From: Clitopilus passeckerianus
Taxonomy: Eukaryota; Basidiomycota; Agaricomycetes; Agaricales; Entolomataceae
Direction of reading: 5' to 3'
NCBI GenBank assembly: GCA_944990035.1
Contig: CALYLX010000034.1
Coordinates: 744,001-808,000 of the forward strand
Length of the DNA: 64,000 bases
The notes under the pieces are model-generated. The model saw nothing but the letters and a program-made list of their open reading frames with translations, did no database searches and was not told where the DNA came from. The number at the start of each line of letters is the position of its first letter. Position 1 is the first letter of the stretch. The position numbers and the translations under genes are program-made. Positions 30,276-44,380 of the stretch are shown here, one piece after another.

Positions 30276-33200
30276 ATGGCCAGAGTTACCAGGAATTCTG
30301 CTAGAAATACGGCACCATCTCCATCGCCCTCTGAGAGCAATGTTTCTCCAATTTTTAGTGCTCATACCTCGGTCGTCAGCGGTGAAACACCAGCAACTTC
30401 GGACGTGGAAGTCGAAATCAAGGTGACCACAAGAGCAAGTCGCAAGAGAAAGGTTTCTGCTGTCGAAATTGAAGTGGAAGCCCCCGAGGATGAAGACGAA
30501 GTGGTACAGAAGCCCACGAAGAGGCGCAGAGCTGTCGCAAAAGCCGCGTTTGTTGAGATACCCTTCAGCTCGTTGCCAGGCAAGGCAAAATCGACGGTGA
30601 GCTCTGAGTAATCGCTCGAAAGAACCTTCAATACGAACAAGAAACATAGAAACGAACCGCTACTTCAAACCAAACCAAAGGTCGTGCCCGCGCTAAAGCG
30701 TCGGTGCAAGAAGATGACGACAGCGAAGACGCTCCGGACGCCAGCGAACCCAGTGATGACGAAGACCCCATTATTGAAGAATCTGACGATAGTGGCTCTG
30801 AGTTCATGGCTTCCGACGTTGATGACGACGTAGCAGACAGCTCTGAGGACGAAGCGATTATGGTCGCAGCTGCTGTTGAGATGTCAATCAACTCCGCCCG
30901 CCCAAGTGTCGCCAGCTCCTCATCCGTCCGCCTTCCTTCTGTCAACTCGGAGGCAGCTAAGCGCGCCGCTGCCGCGGAACGTCGACTTTCCAGACGAAAC
31001 AAGAATATAGATGTAGACGATACCCCCCAAGACGACTTCGAAATGGCATCTGAAGACGACGCTAGCGCTTCCGAGGATGAGTCGGATGCACCCCTCTCAA
31101 AGAAGGGTAAAGGGAAAGGAAAGGCCAAAGCAAAGACTGTGCCTCCTCCTCCTGAACCTCCCAAAGAATTCAAGACTCTGAAGGAGATCCGCCAATGGCG
31201 CAAGGAGCAACGTCAAGCAGCCAACGTTGCGAAGAAGGCCAACAAAAAGGAGGAAATGGCCCTCCGGCGCAAGCTGGGCCGCAAACTTACACAGGCATGA
31301 CGTTTCGATCTTCCCTTCTGAAGCACCCAACTAACCTACCATCCTTCAGGGAGAGAAGAACCAAATTGCTTTAGAGAAGCATCACCCCGAGCTGGTAGAC
31401 GTTTGGGGTGACGTCGAAGCCAGTATACCGATTGTCAACCCTACAGTAGGCGAGCAACCCGCCGAGTTGAAACTCACTTTGTTGCCCTTCCAACGGGAAA
31501 GTTTGTCCTGGATGCAGAAACAAGAACAGGGCATCTGGCATGGTGGCATGTTGGCTGTGAGTTTGGTCTTTTCTCCCCCCAATGTGTTTACATACTTATG
31601 CATTCAATATGTAGGATGAGATGGGGTAATTTCATCGATTTTATGAATGCCCCGATACTAATGCCAAACTTTAGCATGGGTAAAACTATACAAATGATCT
31701 CCCTCTTCGTGTCCGATAAAGCTCGACCTAACCTTGTCGTTGCGTACGTCGCCTTGATCAAAACCTTCGACCTTATGTTGACCTCGATTCATATCAGACC
31801 AACCGTTGCTATCATGCAATGGCGCAACGAACTTACCACCCATACTGATACCCTCAAGGTCCTTGTCTGGCACGGTGCTTCTAGGGAATCCAATATCAAG
31901 GAACTCAAGAAATACGATGTCGTACGTCCTTTGTCCTAGCATATCCCTCTCGGAGTCTGAACCCATGTACAGGTGCTTACTACCTACGCTGTGCTTGAGA
32001 GTTGCTACCGCAAGCAACACAGCGGGTTCAAGCGCAAGGGCATGATAGTCAAGGAGAAATCTCCCGTACATGAAGTCAAGTGGCATCGTATTGTTGTATG
32101 TTGTCTATATTCCTTATTCCCATGCCTTGGCTCATTTGCCCCGGCTCGCAGCTGGACGAAGCCCATAACATCAAAGAGCGCTCTACCAACACCGCTAAGG
32201 CTGCGTTCATGCTCAAGAGTAGCTACAAATGGTGCCTTTCAGGAACACCCTTGCAGAATCGAGTTGGCGAGCTCTACAGCTTGGTCAGGTTCTTGGGCGG
32301 TGATCCGTTCAGTTATTACTTTTGTGAGTGCGCTGCTTGGGCTATTCGTGCTGAGGGACTGAATGAGGTTTCAGGCAAGCAATGCGACTGCAAGAGTCTT
32401 CATTGGAAGTTCTCGGACAAGAGGACTTGTGATGGTATGTTCTTGTCTACCCTCGAAAAGGCTGCTGGCTAATTGACGTAAACAGACTGTGGACACAGCC
32501 CGATGCAACATACCTGTTTCTGGAATAACGAGATCCTTACTCCTATCCAGAAATTCGGCATGCAGGGCACGGGGAAGCCAGCGTTCAAGAAGCTCAAGAT
32601 TTTGTTGGATAGGATGATGTTGCGTCGTACCAAGGTGCGTCTCCTGTCCAATTGCCGTCGTTTCTGCATTCATATTGATTCTGTTGTCTATAGTTGCAAC
32701 GTGCAGATGATCTGGGTCTGCCTCCCCGAACCGTCATCGTCCGTAGGGACTATTTCAGCCCCGAGGAGAAGGAGCTGTATCTCTCGCTCTTCTCGGACGC
32801 GAAGAGGCAGTTTACCACTTACCTCGATTCAGGAACTGTTCTCAACAGTAAGTTTCCCTGCTAAATGTGACTGCTCTTTTTACTCATTTGTGATACAGAT
32901 TACTCCAACATTTTCAGCTTGTAAGCTTCCTCAACACCACCAAGCGTCTGAGTGTTCTAACTAACCTGTTATTTCGGCAGGCTCACCCGCATGCGTCAAA
33001 TGGCTTGTCATCCCGACCTCGTTATCCGTTCTAAGACCAACGCCTCCAAGTTCATCGAAGACGTCGGTGAAGCCACCGTCTGCCGTCTCTGCAACGACAT
33101 CGCAGAAGACGCAATCCAGAGCAAGTGCCGCCACATCTTCGACAGGGAGTGCATCAAGCAGTATCTCGAGGCTGCTTTAGAAGATCAGGTTTATTCACTC

Positions 33201-34171
33201 TACAATCCTCCCTGCAAACAGATGCTCATGATGTTCCTCCACAGCCCGCCTGCCCAGTTTGTCACCTCCCATTGACGATTGACCTCGAAGCTCCAGCGCT
33301 CGAACTTGCTGAGAATATCGATGCTGGTCCTACTGCTCGTCAGGGTATCCTTGGCCGGCTCAACCTTGACACGTGGAGGAGCTCGACGAAGATTGAAGCA
33401 CTTGTTGAGGAATTGAGTAATTTGAGGAGACAGGAGAGCACGACGAAGTCGATCGTGTTCAGCCAGTTCGTCAACTTTCTAGACCTGATCGCGTTTAGGT
33501 TGCAGAGGGCTGGGTTCAATGTGAGTTCCTTGGTACTCTTGTCGAATGCATTGCCGATGCGGTGTGTGATAGATTTGTCGATTGGAGGGAACGATGAGTC
33601 CCCAGGCCAGAGATGCTACGATTCAACATTTTAGTACGTTTCTCGTTTGACTGGTGGAACCACGAGCTGATCTCGTTGGTAGTGAACAACGTCGACGTTA
33701 CTGTCTTCCTCGTCTCGCTCAAAGCCGGAGGTGTTGCACTTAACCTTACAGAAGCATCAAGGGTATACCTCATGGATAGTTGGTGGAATCCTGCTGTTGA
33801 ATTCCGTACGTTCTCGTAGTTTGCTCTATCCTACTATCCTTCATTGAACTTTGGCCTGCAGAGGCGATGGACCGTATTCATCGACTTGGTCAGAAGCGAC
33901 CTGTTCAAGCTATTAAGCTTGTTGTTGAGGATAGCATCGAGAGTAGGATCGTTCAGTTGCAGGAGAAGAAGAGCGCTATGGTGGACGCTACCCTCTCATC
34001 TGACGATTCTGCTATGGGAAGGTTGACTCCTGAAGACGTGAGTGTTGTTGATCTTCCGCAGAATACTAAACACTGACTATTTCCTTCCTTCAGCTGGGTT
34101 TCCTCTTTAGAGTGAGTATTTTTGCACCGTTCTATTGTAACCTCTTCTAACTTTCGTTTCTCTAGTTGTAA
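30276..34171 (+). CDS. RAD16: RAD16-type SNF2 ATPase with RING finger (nucleotide excision repair)
   Basis: Nineteen exons: 30276-30596, 30650-31294, 31350-31556, 31615-31625, 31675-31743, 31798-31921, 31973-32095, 32152-32323, 32375-32434, 32486-32634, 32694-32847, 32899-32920, 32981-33188, 33245-33520, 33573-33633, 33683-33805, 33862-34037, 34094-34111, 34166-34171; 974 residues. The acidic N-terminus is followed by the helicase core: DEMGMGKT (residues 392-399), DEAH (502-505), [10 protein letters not shown]3HC4 RING finger (about 718-761, CRLC...CPVC) is inserted within the helicase domain. Helicase motif V/VI segments [14 protein letters not shown] and [12 protein letters not shown] follow, ending LGFLFRL. 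In yeast Rad16 with Rad7 repairs silent chromatin. The second intron starts with GC. Confidence 0.95.
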
Positions 34172-34553
34172 TCCTTTAATGGATGTACTTTAAATTGCTA
34201 CCAAATTGTTATCTTATTGCTCCTGTCTTAACCATACACGTAGAGCGTTCCTGTATATTGTTTATTCAACCTACTATAGACTCGTTAAAATCGGGGTTCC
34301 GTGAACCACCAAACTTTAAACGTGAAATCACGAAGTTTGCGGCCATCGTTGGCCTCAACACTAAAGCCTGCACTCTGATTGGCCGGGGAATCACATGCTC
34401 TGAGGAATTGCCAAATATGGGCATCGACGCGTGCCAAGTTGCCGGGGAAGGTACCCGGTCATTCATTCAGAATCACCTTCCCCCCAGTACCTAAGTCGAG
34501 TGGAACGTTCATTTCTTGTTCGTCAACGCCGAGCACAATACCAACAACAAAAT
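34172..34553. other. Spacer and promoter region upstream of the cytochrome b5/acyl-CoA dehydrogenase gene
   Basis: No supportable gene. It lies between the RAD16 stop and the next start, 382 bp. Confidence 0.5.
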
Positions 34554-36734
34554 ATGGCAACAATTAAGGAATTTAGCCTCGAGGAGGCGGCCAAGGTACT
34601 TTCCTATCGAAGCGTACAACCATTGATGGCAGCTAACATAGGACTCTGTAGCACAATAAGGAGGGCGATCTTGTGGGTGTTTATAACGTTGAAGCAAGCA
34701 TGTCACTGAAACGACGTTTAAAAGTGGGTGATCATTGACTCGAAGGTCTTTGACCTGTCCAAGTTCGCTGGGATGCACCCTGGTGGCGAAAGCGTGCTCT
34801 TCGCTGAATCGATAGGTTCGTGAATTTCAGGCCATCTACAACCTCGTCCTGAACCTCATGAGTGTTCTAAAGCTGGGAAGGACGCAACACAGGCCTTCTT
34901 CTCCCTTCACAGGCACGAAGTCTTGCTCCGACCGCAGTACAAGCGCCTGCAGATTGGCAAAATTGTAGGACAGGAAGAGACTATCAAACCACTTGCTGCC
35001 GGGGAATTAAGCAAGGTTCCTTACGCTGAGCCAACATGGTTGATCCAGGGATACTACAGTGCATACTATAGCGAGAGTCATAGGAGATTCCAGAAGGAAG
35101 TGAGGAAGTTCTTCATGGAGGTCGTTGCCCCCGAAAGCGTAAAGTGTGAGGACAACGGCAAGAGGATCAGCCAGGAGGTTGTCGATAAGATGGCGTAAGT
35201 GGGTTCGTGCACCCAGGAAGCAGGATACCAATATTTTGACTGCAGTGAGGCCAACATCATCGCAATGCGACTTGGGCCAGGCAAGCATTTGAAAGGACGG
35301 ACGTTGATAGGTGGCGCTGTCAAACCTGAAGAGTTTGACTACTTCCACGAGGTGCTTATTATTGTTCGCTTCTACCCACTACCATTCCTCACTGGCATCT
35401 TCAGGCTATCATCCATAACGAACTCGCACGTGTCAGTTCCCGAGCTGTCGTTGACGGCCTCCTTGCAGGTCTAGTCATCGGTCTTCCACCTGTCCTCAAC
35501 TACGGCTCTCCAGAACTTGCCCAGAAGGTTGTCCCAGACGTATGTTCTTTCTCCAGCTATGATATTCGCCTGGGCTCAAATATTATTTAGTGCCTAGCAG
35601 GAAAGAAATACATTGCCCTAGCCATCTCGGAAGCTTTTGCTGGAAGTGATGTCAGTGGGTTGCAAACCACCGCCGTAAGGGATGGAGATCACTGGGTCGT
35701 CACTGGCACTAAGAAGTATGTCTGAATTTATCCACTGCTGCATTCACCCTGACAATACCTACGCAGGTGGATCACAAACGGCACATTCGCTGACTACTTC
35801 ACAACCGGATGCAAAACAGAAACTGGATTCACCGTGCTTCTTATTCCTCGCGGTCCAGGTGTCGAGACCAAGCAGATCAAAACCGCCTACTCCTCCGTTG
35901 CTGGCACTGCGTTCGTCACTTTTGATAAAGTGAGAGTGCCGATAGGAAATACACTTGGACAGGTAGGCAAGGGGATGAACGTTATCTTGAGTAACTTCAA
36001 TCATGAACGATGGATGGTTTGTGCAACGAGTATCTCGGCACAGAGGCTGATTGTCGAGGAGTGTTTGAAGTGCGTTTGTTTTCCTTGTCGTTATCCAAGT
36101 AGCTGAGGACATTTCCTTGATACAGGTGGGGAACTCAACGACACGTCTTTGGGAAACCTTTGACTTCTCAAGCTGTGATCAGGGCGAAGTTGGCTGCTAT
36201 GATCTCACGGGTAGAGGCGTGCCAGAATTGGTTTGAGAGTATCACCTTCCAGATGAACAACGTCGGTCCATTTCTTGTCTTTCTGATTCATTGTGTCAGA
36301 CTTTGTGTTTCTCATAGATGTCATACAAGGAGATGAGCGACAAGTTGGCTGGGCCTATCGGATTACTCAAACAGTACGTTCCATCCTACCTTTTGTACTT
36401 CCTTCCGGAAAAAATCCTGACATACATTTCCGACAGGTTCGTCTCACGAACAGCCCGCGAAACCGCCGAAGACGCCACTCAAATTTTCGGAGGCCGTGCC
36501 CTTACGGTGACAGGAATGGGTAAACTAATTGAAAACGTGCGTTCCCATTCATTCGACCTTCTCATATCTATCTATCTTTGGGAGCAACATGGCTAACGGC
36601 ATCTACACACGTTTATCTTACAGTACCACCGAACGTCGGGTTTCGATGCGATCCTTGCTGGTGCAGAAGATGTTCTGGGAGATCTGGGTGTCAGGCAGGC
36701 GTTGAAGAAGATGCCGAAGGAGGCAAAGCTCTAA
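34554..36734 (+). CDS. Acyl-CoA dehydrogenase with N-terminal cytochrome b5 domain and peroxisomal signal
   Basis: Twelve exons: 34554-34595, 34652-34672, 34725-34815, 34873-35194, 35246-35351, 35405-35539, 35591-35715, 35767-36069, 36126-36261, 36318-36373, 36437-36536, 36624-36734; 515 residues. The N-terminal cytochrome b5 fold has the heme-ligand motif MHPGG (IIDSKVFDLSKFAGMHPGG). The acyl-CoA dehydrogenase part has the FAD/substrate segments AISEAFAGSDVSGLQTT, WITNG and GERW-like NHERWM, and the C-terminal GGRALT. The protein ends AKL, a good type 1 peroxisomal targeting signal. This b5 fusion is a fungal type thought to act in peroxisomal fatty-acid oxidation; that role is inferred. Exon 2 is only 21 bp. 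Confidence 0.9.
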
Positions 36735-37777
36735 AGGCCAGGGAGTTCCTGTAATGTAGGGATGGGCACGATAGTTTGTTGATTAATCTAGGTTCTGACA
36801 ATGCATATGTATCTACGTGATCTTCCGCGAGGTGTGGTAACGAGGTTGTGGCGCACACCTATGACTCGGAGCCTTTTGGCGACCTGTGTTGGGAGCATAC
36901 GCCGTGACGGTTAATTGTGACTGACGCCATAGTTTATAACCCCCCCGGGTTAAATCCTAGCACAAACCACTGATAGCCACTCCCGGTTGTCATTTCGTGA
37001 TTCATTACGAATGGAATGAGTTATTTCCTCTTCGTGATACAGATCGTGTGGGGCAGGAAATCAAGTGATTCGTGTTATTGAGGTTGCATTCGTCCTTAGT
37101 CAGTTTTCTCTAGAAATTTCAGCTACCTAGTCTTCAGGATCCGGAGTCATTCAAATTTGGATAAGTTAACACTCATCTCAGTGTGGCGTTATGGTATCAT
37201 CATTATTAGTGTCGTTTATCTTAGATCCGAGGACATGATACATCCAAGCTACGATTAGATTGGCGCCCATTAAGCCATTCCATCAATTGGACGCGGAGGA
37301 GCTTCACAAGTGCAACGAGGACGTTAGGTGACGGCAGACGTCGTCATACCTGCCAGAGAGATAACGAAGGCCGACCAAGCCCCTGCATCAACGGGGATAT
37401 TTCGACCAGACCATTGGACTGGATAACGCAGGCAATTTCGAATCGGTTGTTGACTTCGGGGCCCGATTGTTGAGATCTACCCAGATATGTCCCCGGCCGC
37501 GGCGTCGAAGCGTTCAGCAGGGATGCCGATCAACATGCAGCCTGTTGAATTCTTCATCGCCGGCGGGCAGTCAGCGCCACAAAGAATACTTCATATCGAA
37601 TGTTTTCCGAGTTGTGTATCGTCACGAACACGAGGTCCATGGTTTTGAACGTTCCTTGGACAAGAAAGGAAGGGGTAGAGAGGTAGTACTAGTCGATAGT
37701 AAAGCCATCACGGGGGCTGTTAGTCAGTCAAACTCAGTGTCAAACAAATAAATGGTCTTTTGTTTACAACAACGACG
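36735..37777. other. 1.0 kb without a supportable gene
   Basis: Nothing recognisable. An open frame at 37467-37751 has no domain or conserved motif. The promoter of the TAD2 gene should lie at the right end. Confidence 0.6.
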
Positions 37778-38567
<790 letters not shown>

Positions 38568-38759
38568 TTAATTACCGCTAGCAGCCTAAAGTATCCGAAG
38601 TCACCAAAAGTCAACCTCTCCGTCGCTGAGAATGACCCCATCATGTGCTACAAATAAGGAGGGCACAAAAGTAAAACCAACCCGTGCTAATAAATGTCCA
38701 TAGAATACCCAGAGTAAGAGACAGAGCTAAATTCCCCGAAAATGTCCCCCAGAAGCAAG

Positions 38760-41700
38760 TTAAAGAGATGAACCCTTGAGAGTGTCCTTCCATACCAAGC
38801 CCAACGATTGGGCTACGAAGCCCCACTTGTCAGCTGACTCTTGGATCCTGATCGCAGTGGTGAGCCTAGATCAAGAATAAGGGCTTTAAAAAACTCACCT
38901 CTTTTCTGTCGATTTGCCAGCCCCGTGCCCAGCCTTCTTATCCACTCGGAGAAGCAGAGGGTGAGGGTTTTGAGGGAGAGTGTGCTGAAGTGTCGCCGCG
39001 AGCTTGAACGAGTGCATTGGCACGACGCGATCATCATCTAATCGGAAATGAGCTTCGTACACTTGACAAATTGAGCGTCTACTCACGATCGGCGGTCAAA
39101 AGCAGCGTCGGGGGTAGTGTCTTCATAGGATTAACGTTGTGCACGGGAGACAGGGGGTAGATGAAATCGAATTCCTTTGGGTCATCAGGGTCACCATAGT
39201 CACTCGTCCATGCCTTGCCTAAAGCGGAAATGCGGTGAAAACTAGACCATGGAAACCTCAGCAGCAATTACGTACCGATGGTGAATTTCGAGAACTGAGC
39301 AAAATTTCTGATTAGTCGTAAGATGAGGTGGTGGCCAGGTGCGGACATACCTTGAGGAGATCCATGACTCCTACGTCTGCAACTGCGGCTCCAAAAGTAC
39401 CCTCAGGGGCGCGGTTTATGCATGCCCCCACCAGCAGACCTGACAATTCAATTGGATCCGGAGCAAGTCTCAGCGAGGGGATAACGAACCTCCATTCGAT
39501 CCGCCATTAATAGCGACTTTTCCTGCGCCCGCGTATTTATTCTTCACGAGGTATTCCCTGGGATAAATGAGTTTAAATGAGGTTCATATTGGAATCAAGA
39601 CAAAATAGGACTCACGTTGCAGCAATGAAGTCGTCGAAGCAATTGTGCTTGCGCTCCTTGGTCCCGGCTAGATGCCAGTCCTCGCCGAACTCTGCGCCTC
39701 CTCGAATGTTTGGTACAGCAAGGACGGCACCGTAGACTTGCAGGAATGACATGAGCGTCGGGCTGAAGAAAGGGTTGATAGACACGCTGAAGCCGCCGTA
39801 GCCTGTTTTTGTAATAAATGTCAGGGACTTGCCCTATAACGAATAAGCCCTTCGCAACATACCGTATTGCAAAGCAGGAGCCGTTCCGTCGAATTTCGTG
39901 TCTTTATGACGGACGATGAACATGGGGACCTTGGTTCCGTCCTTGCTGGGATACCAGACCTGTCAGAGATATCAGTTCGCATCGCAAATAGAATCGTTGC
40001 CGATGCATCCAGACATACCTGCAACGCTTCAAAGTCATCGGGTTTCAAACCGTTGACCGTTGTCGATCGGTATGTGCTTGTCCATCGTTGTCCCTCAGGG
40101 GCCGTGAAGTCATAGCGAGCGATTGTCCCAGGCGTATTGAAGCTCGTCATTGTGACAAATAGATGGGCATGCTTCTCCTCGCCAGACACAGAGGCAGAGC
40201 CAACGAAATCGGGAGCCAAGCGAGTAAGTTGCTTGCCCGCCTTGTTGTAAAGATAGATCTCGTCCTTGACCTGAAGTAGCTCGCTCAGCGATTATGCTCA
40301 ACCAAGATGACCGTGAACTTACATCGCGCTTGTAGATGAGAGCCAGGTAGTCCTTATTGACGCAACGTACCGAGCCCAATGTCGCTTTGGGATCTTCAGG
40401 GATGAGATCCCGGAATTTCGGTACATCGGCGGACACATCGACTGTTACCAGCTTGTTCTGTGGCGCGTTCGCATTCGTGGACAAGTAGAAGACAGGGCCA
40501 TCGTTGGTGATCCTTGGCATGTATTTAGTCGAAGGAGAGTGAGAGAAAAGGAATAGGAAGGCTCACAGGTTGTACTCGGACTCGAACTCGTTGACAACCT
40601 TCTTCCACGCGATGTTGGGGCCAATCTTGTTCTTGGTGAGATCGGCGACCCAGAAGAGGTTTTTCTGTTCATTCCGTAGAAGTGGATCAGTTAATCCGTG
40701 AATCAAATCAATGAGAGACGAACTCACCCTTCCACTGTCGCGTGAGACGTACATGATCAAATACTTCCCATCTTCCGTAACTTCGGCACTCCACATCCAT
40801 TCGGGATTCGCCTTGTCGCTATGGATGAGGATATCATCCACTGAAAAGCGAAGCGGTCATGAGTTGGGGTTGAGGAGCCATTGCAAAACCGACATGCCTT
40901 GTGACGTCCCAACGCGGTGGTAGTACAGCATGGCATCTCTATCACTGCCGGTCTCGATACCATTGTTGAGTTGACCTTTGGCAGGATATCGCTGAACGAA
41001 ACAGTCAGGACTGCGAACAGAACACAGGAGATAATTGACATGCCTGATAGAAAAAGCCTTTCGAGTCTCGCGTCCAAGTGATAGACGAGAACTTCACGTG
41101 ATGGAGCTCATCCTTGAGCCTGCCGTCGTCCACACCGGAAGCTTTACTGGCCCTTGATAAGGGAGATTCCGTAGACCGGATGTATATGGTTGAAAAATCG
41201 CTCCCCTGCCACGTGAACGTTTCAGAAATGTTTCGCGTTTACAAAAGGAAGAGATTTACCGAATAAGAGATTCCATAGGCGAAATATTTGCCGTCTTCAG
41301 AAAAATCGTAGGTTGACAGAGCAGCAGTACCATCTTCGGTAAGCACATTGGCCTACGTCACAGGCCATCAAAATCAGCGGAGGTCTCCCCTACGAAATTA
41401 ACAAGACTTACGTCAAAAAACACGTCGCCGACGGCCTCATCTGGTTGCGAGAAGTCCGGCAGTGACTTGGTTTTAGAACGGAACACGACTGAGCGTCAAA
41501 TACACGTTATTCTCAGTGTGTGACGGCGTTCCTTGTGCCACATACCTGATTGCGCCTGTAGACCGCTGTTGTAGAACCAGTACCAGTGGCCATCGCCAAT
41601 GAGGGCAGGAGCAGAGAACTAGGGAGCAACATTCATGACACCATCGCGTTGGAGCAACGTAGGAGTTACCTTGGCGTAATCCATGTTGGCGCGGAACACG

Positions 41701-42008
41701 CCTTCGAGCTTTTCGCGATCCGGATTTTTGTCCAGGTACGTCCTCGTGTAGTCCTGCTGGACTGTTGTCCATTTGTCGGTCTCTTCGGAAGATTCCTCGA
41801 GCCAATTGTACGGGTCAGCTATCTTTACTTCACCTCGAGACGCGCTCTTATAGACATCGACGTGGTCGGACCTGCGAGTGGCAGGGTAGGTTCCAGGAGT
41901 CCAAGGAGTTGGCGCCATAGAAGTCGCGGAGGAAGAAATAGAACGTATATGTAGTTTAAGACCGCGAGTCGTCGAGAAACGCAGATTCTGAATAGCAAAA
42001 CGCAACAT
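38760..42008 (-). CDS. Prolyl oligopeptidase (S9A), with possible mitochondrial presequence
   Basis: Eighteen exons (minus): 42008-41670, 41618-41546, 41488-41412, 41352-41260, 41205-41044, 40991-40898, 40840-40728, 40664-40567, 40512-40323, 40270-40019, 39959-39863, 39802-39616, 39557-39490, 39439-39351, 39294-39276, 39218-39087, 39037-38899, 38847-38760; 769 residues. The beta-propeller N-terminal part starts with DPYNWLEES. The hydrolase part has catalytic Ser612 in GGSNGG, Asp697 in [10 protein letters not shown] and His732 in AGHGAG. It cleaves peptides after proline. Residues 1-30 are arginine and serine rich without acids; a second ATG at codon 31 (41918) matches the usual POP start. 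Introns 5 and 6 start with GC. Confidence 0.93.
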
Positions 42009-44380
42009 CCGGAGAATTGGAGATGGCCTTTATAAGGGAAAAGATGGGATTGCGAGAGGTATTACATAACGCCCGTTTCAGGGGTCCCTCTCATCGCCGG
42101 ATCGATGAAATTATCACCCTTGAAATGAAGAAATGAGCATCCTAAGGATGCAATACGCCTTTCGGACGACGAGATGAAAGATGATCAAAGCGTGAAAGAC
42201 CTCCGTCAAACCCTGGAGCGGGTCAGGAACCACCCCGATCGTTCTCGGACCGGTTAGTATCATGAAAACCATCGTGTTCTCGTGCCACGCCGTACGAAAT
42301 CTGAGGACAAGCTCGCCGCAGAAAACCTGAGCTCGGCCCAGGTGGAAACGGAAGTATCCTGGATCCCATCGCCGCGTAGAAAGTGTCATGTGGGACCTTT
42401 CTTTCTTGCGGCAGGCTCGAATTAGTAGTGAACCTTCAGGTGCCCGAAGGATTAGGAAAAAAACATATCGTGCAGCTGGCCACGGGATCGTCGCATGAAC
42501 ACCGCGGTCCGATAAGATATGGCAGTCCGATTACCAGATCTAACTAGTTCTGATACCAAGTCCACCCTTGGATTGAACCATGGTTACGAGCACGAGCTAT
42601 CGCCTGCTGTTCATTAACTAGTGCCGAAACTATTCATTCTGCCACAAGCTTGACAGTTCGACATAAAACAGCAGGGTGAAAATAACCGGGTTGGTTATGT
42701 CGACAGCTTGTGTATGTCCAACACAGGTTATAGGTTGTAATATACGAAATGAATAGACGTGCAAAATGGACATCCCTAGGAAATGAAGTGTCCAAGGCGA
42801 AGTTCTCCGGTTGATTTCCCAAACTCCCCGCGGCAATAGGCCATATGCTCACTAATCATAAACGAACTGCATTTGAGGAGCTAACCGTGCAAATGCGAAA
42901 TTAATTGGTGTTCATTATACGCCAAATATTAGCGGGGTCCTGCTGTAGCCCCCATGCGCGACCTTTAATCCCCAGGTTTCTGCGGCCGATTTGACAGGAC
43001 ACTCTAACTACAGCCACCTCGGCCGAAGATCGCACCGAAACGTGCTATGTAGACCTACCTTAATGCCATGCACTTTCCGAGTAAACATCTCAGTTTACAC
43101 AGGGTTGTTGGGATACACGAGCAACGCCCTGCAGCACGTATCCGACATCGGGAAGATCCTGGGGCTAGGGCAGCTTATGCCGTGCAAACCAGGTCATGAC
43201 AGCTGCCTGCCGGCGGGCCAGCTAAATCTGGATAGTGGAAGAAGACCACACGGTGGATGGATGTCATACGTAGCACCAAATGAGGTTATTAAGATATCAT
43301 GGGAGTCTTGCACAATCGATGAGATTTCTAGATCGCTTCGAACTCGTCGCCATTGCAAGCGCGCTGTGTAGCCGCCACCTGATAGCGGCGCGTTCATCAT
43401 ATCCACGGACATGTCGATGTCGAGAGGTATACACCTGTTGTGTGGATCTGAGTGAAGGAAGGTCAAAATCACGTTTCTTGGCCGCCTGCGCGAACACAGC
43501 CTACGGATCGAACAGGCTTTCAAGGTTGTATTGATCCATGAGCCGAGGAAGGCTTCATTGAGAACACGACGCCATCCCATTGGACGATTCCACCTTATTC
43601 AAGTTAACCTTTGCTTCGTCGAAGTACCTTCACAGATATCGATCGCTGACCTTGAATGTCGATGCGCAGCCAGGAAGGGTGGTCCCGATATCGATGGAAT
43701 TGTATTGATATTTGCCGCATGGACTTCGGGACGGTAGAACCCATGTTGTATACTTGTCCAAAAGGTGCCAGGCAAAAGCATACGATATTAGATTCTGGAT
43801 AAGGTTTTAAAGAAAACCACACGGCCCTTGAATTCCAAGAAAAGCGGGAGCAAAGAGTCCGTCGTGAATCCGGGAATAGCCAGGTACAAGGCCTGATCCT
43901 GAGGAGTTATTTAGAATTTTGAGATGAAGGTTCTAAACTCTTTTGTCAGCGGAATTTTAGGGATTACCTTCCGCCATTTCGAGTTCCGGAGAGGTTGTTC
44001 GCCCAGAAAAGCCTTGGAAGAGACAGGAGTACTGTGCCTCCAGGCCCGGTGCTGTGAGGTACATGCTATAGTGTTTTTAGTACAGATTCAGGAGCAAGGT
44101 ACAGAAGAGCTGCAGCCAGGCGAGAAGAGCTATTCTGGCTCCCTCATTGCGGGGCCTGTCGAGGTACCCCAGTAAAAAGGCGCTCAAGCAGGCCAAACAG
44201 GGGGTTTCAAAGATGGTAATGTTTTCCCACCGACTGAGTGTGGATCACGTGCCGCTGAGGTCACTGACGGATCGACACGAAATGCGCGTTTGTCAAGTTC
44301 CAAAGTCAGAGCGAAATTTCCTCAAAGCTTCCCCCTGCTCGCCGTTCCGACCCTGGCCCCAACGACTTTGACCAGTTGAT
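42009..44380. other. 2.4 kb without a supportable gene
   Basis: Overlapping open frames on both strands around 43194-43580 have no recognisable domain. The start of this stretch holds the prolyl oligopeptidase promoter and its end holds that of the carrier gene. Confidence 0.55.

Noticed and set aside
40757..41077. Alternative GT-AG reading of prolyl oligopeptidase intron 5
   Set aside because: It leads into a frame without family similarity. The GC donor preserves the conserved RYPAKG segment.
43194..43580. Minus-strand 129-codon open frame as a gene
   Set aside because: No domain, no splice-consistent extension, and overlapping open frames on the other strand of similar length indicate GC-driven chance.
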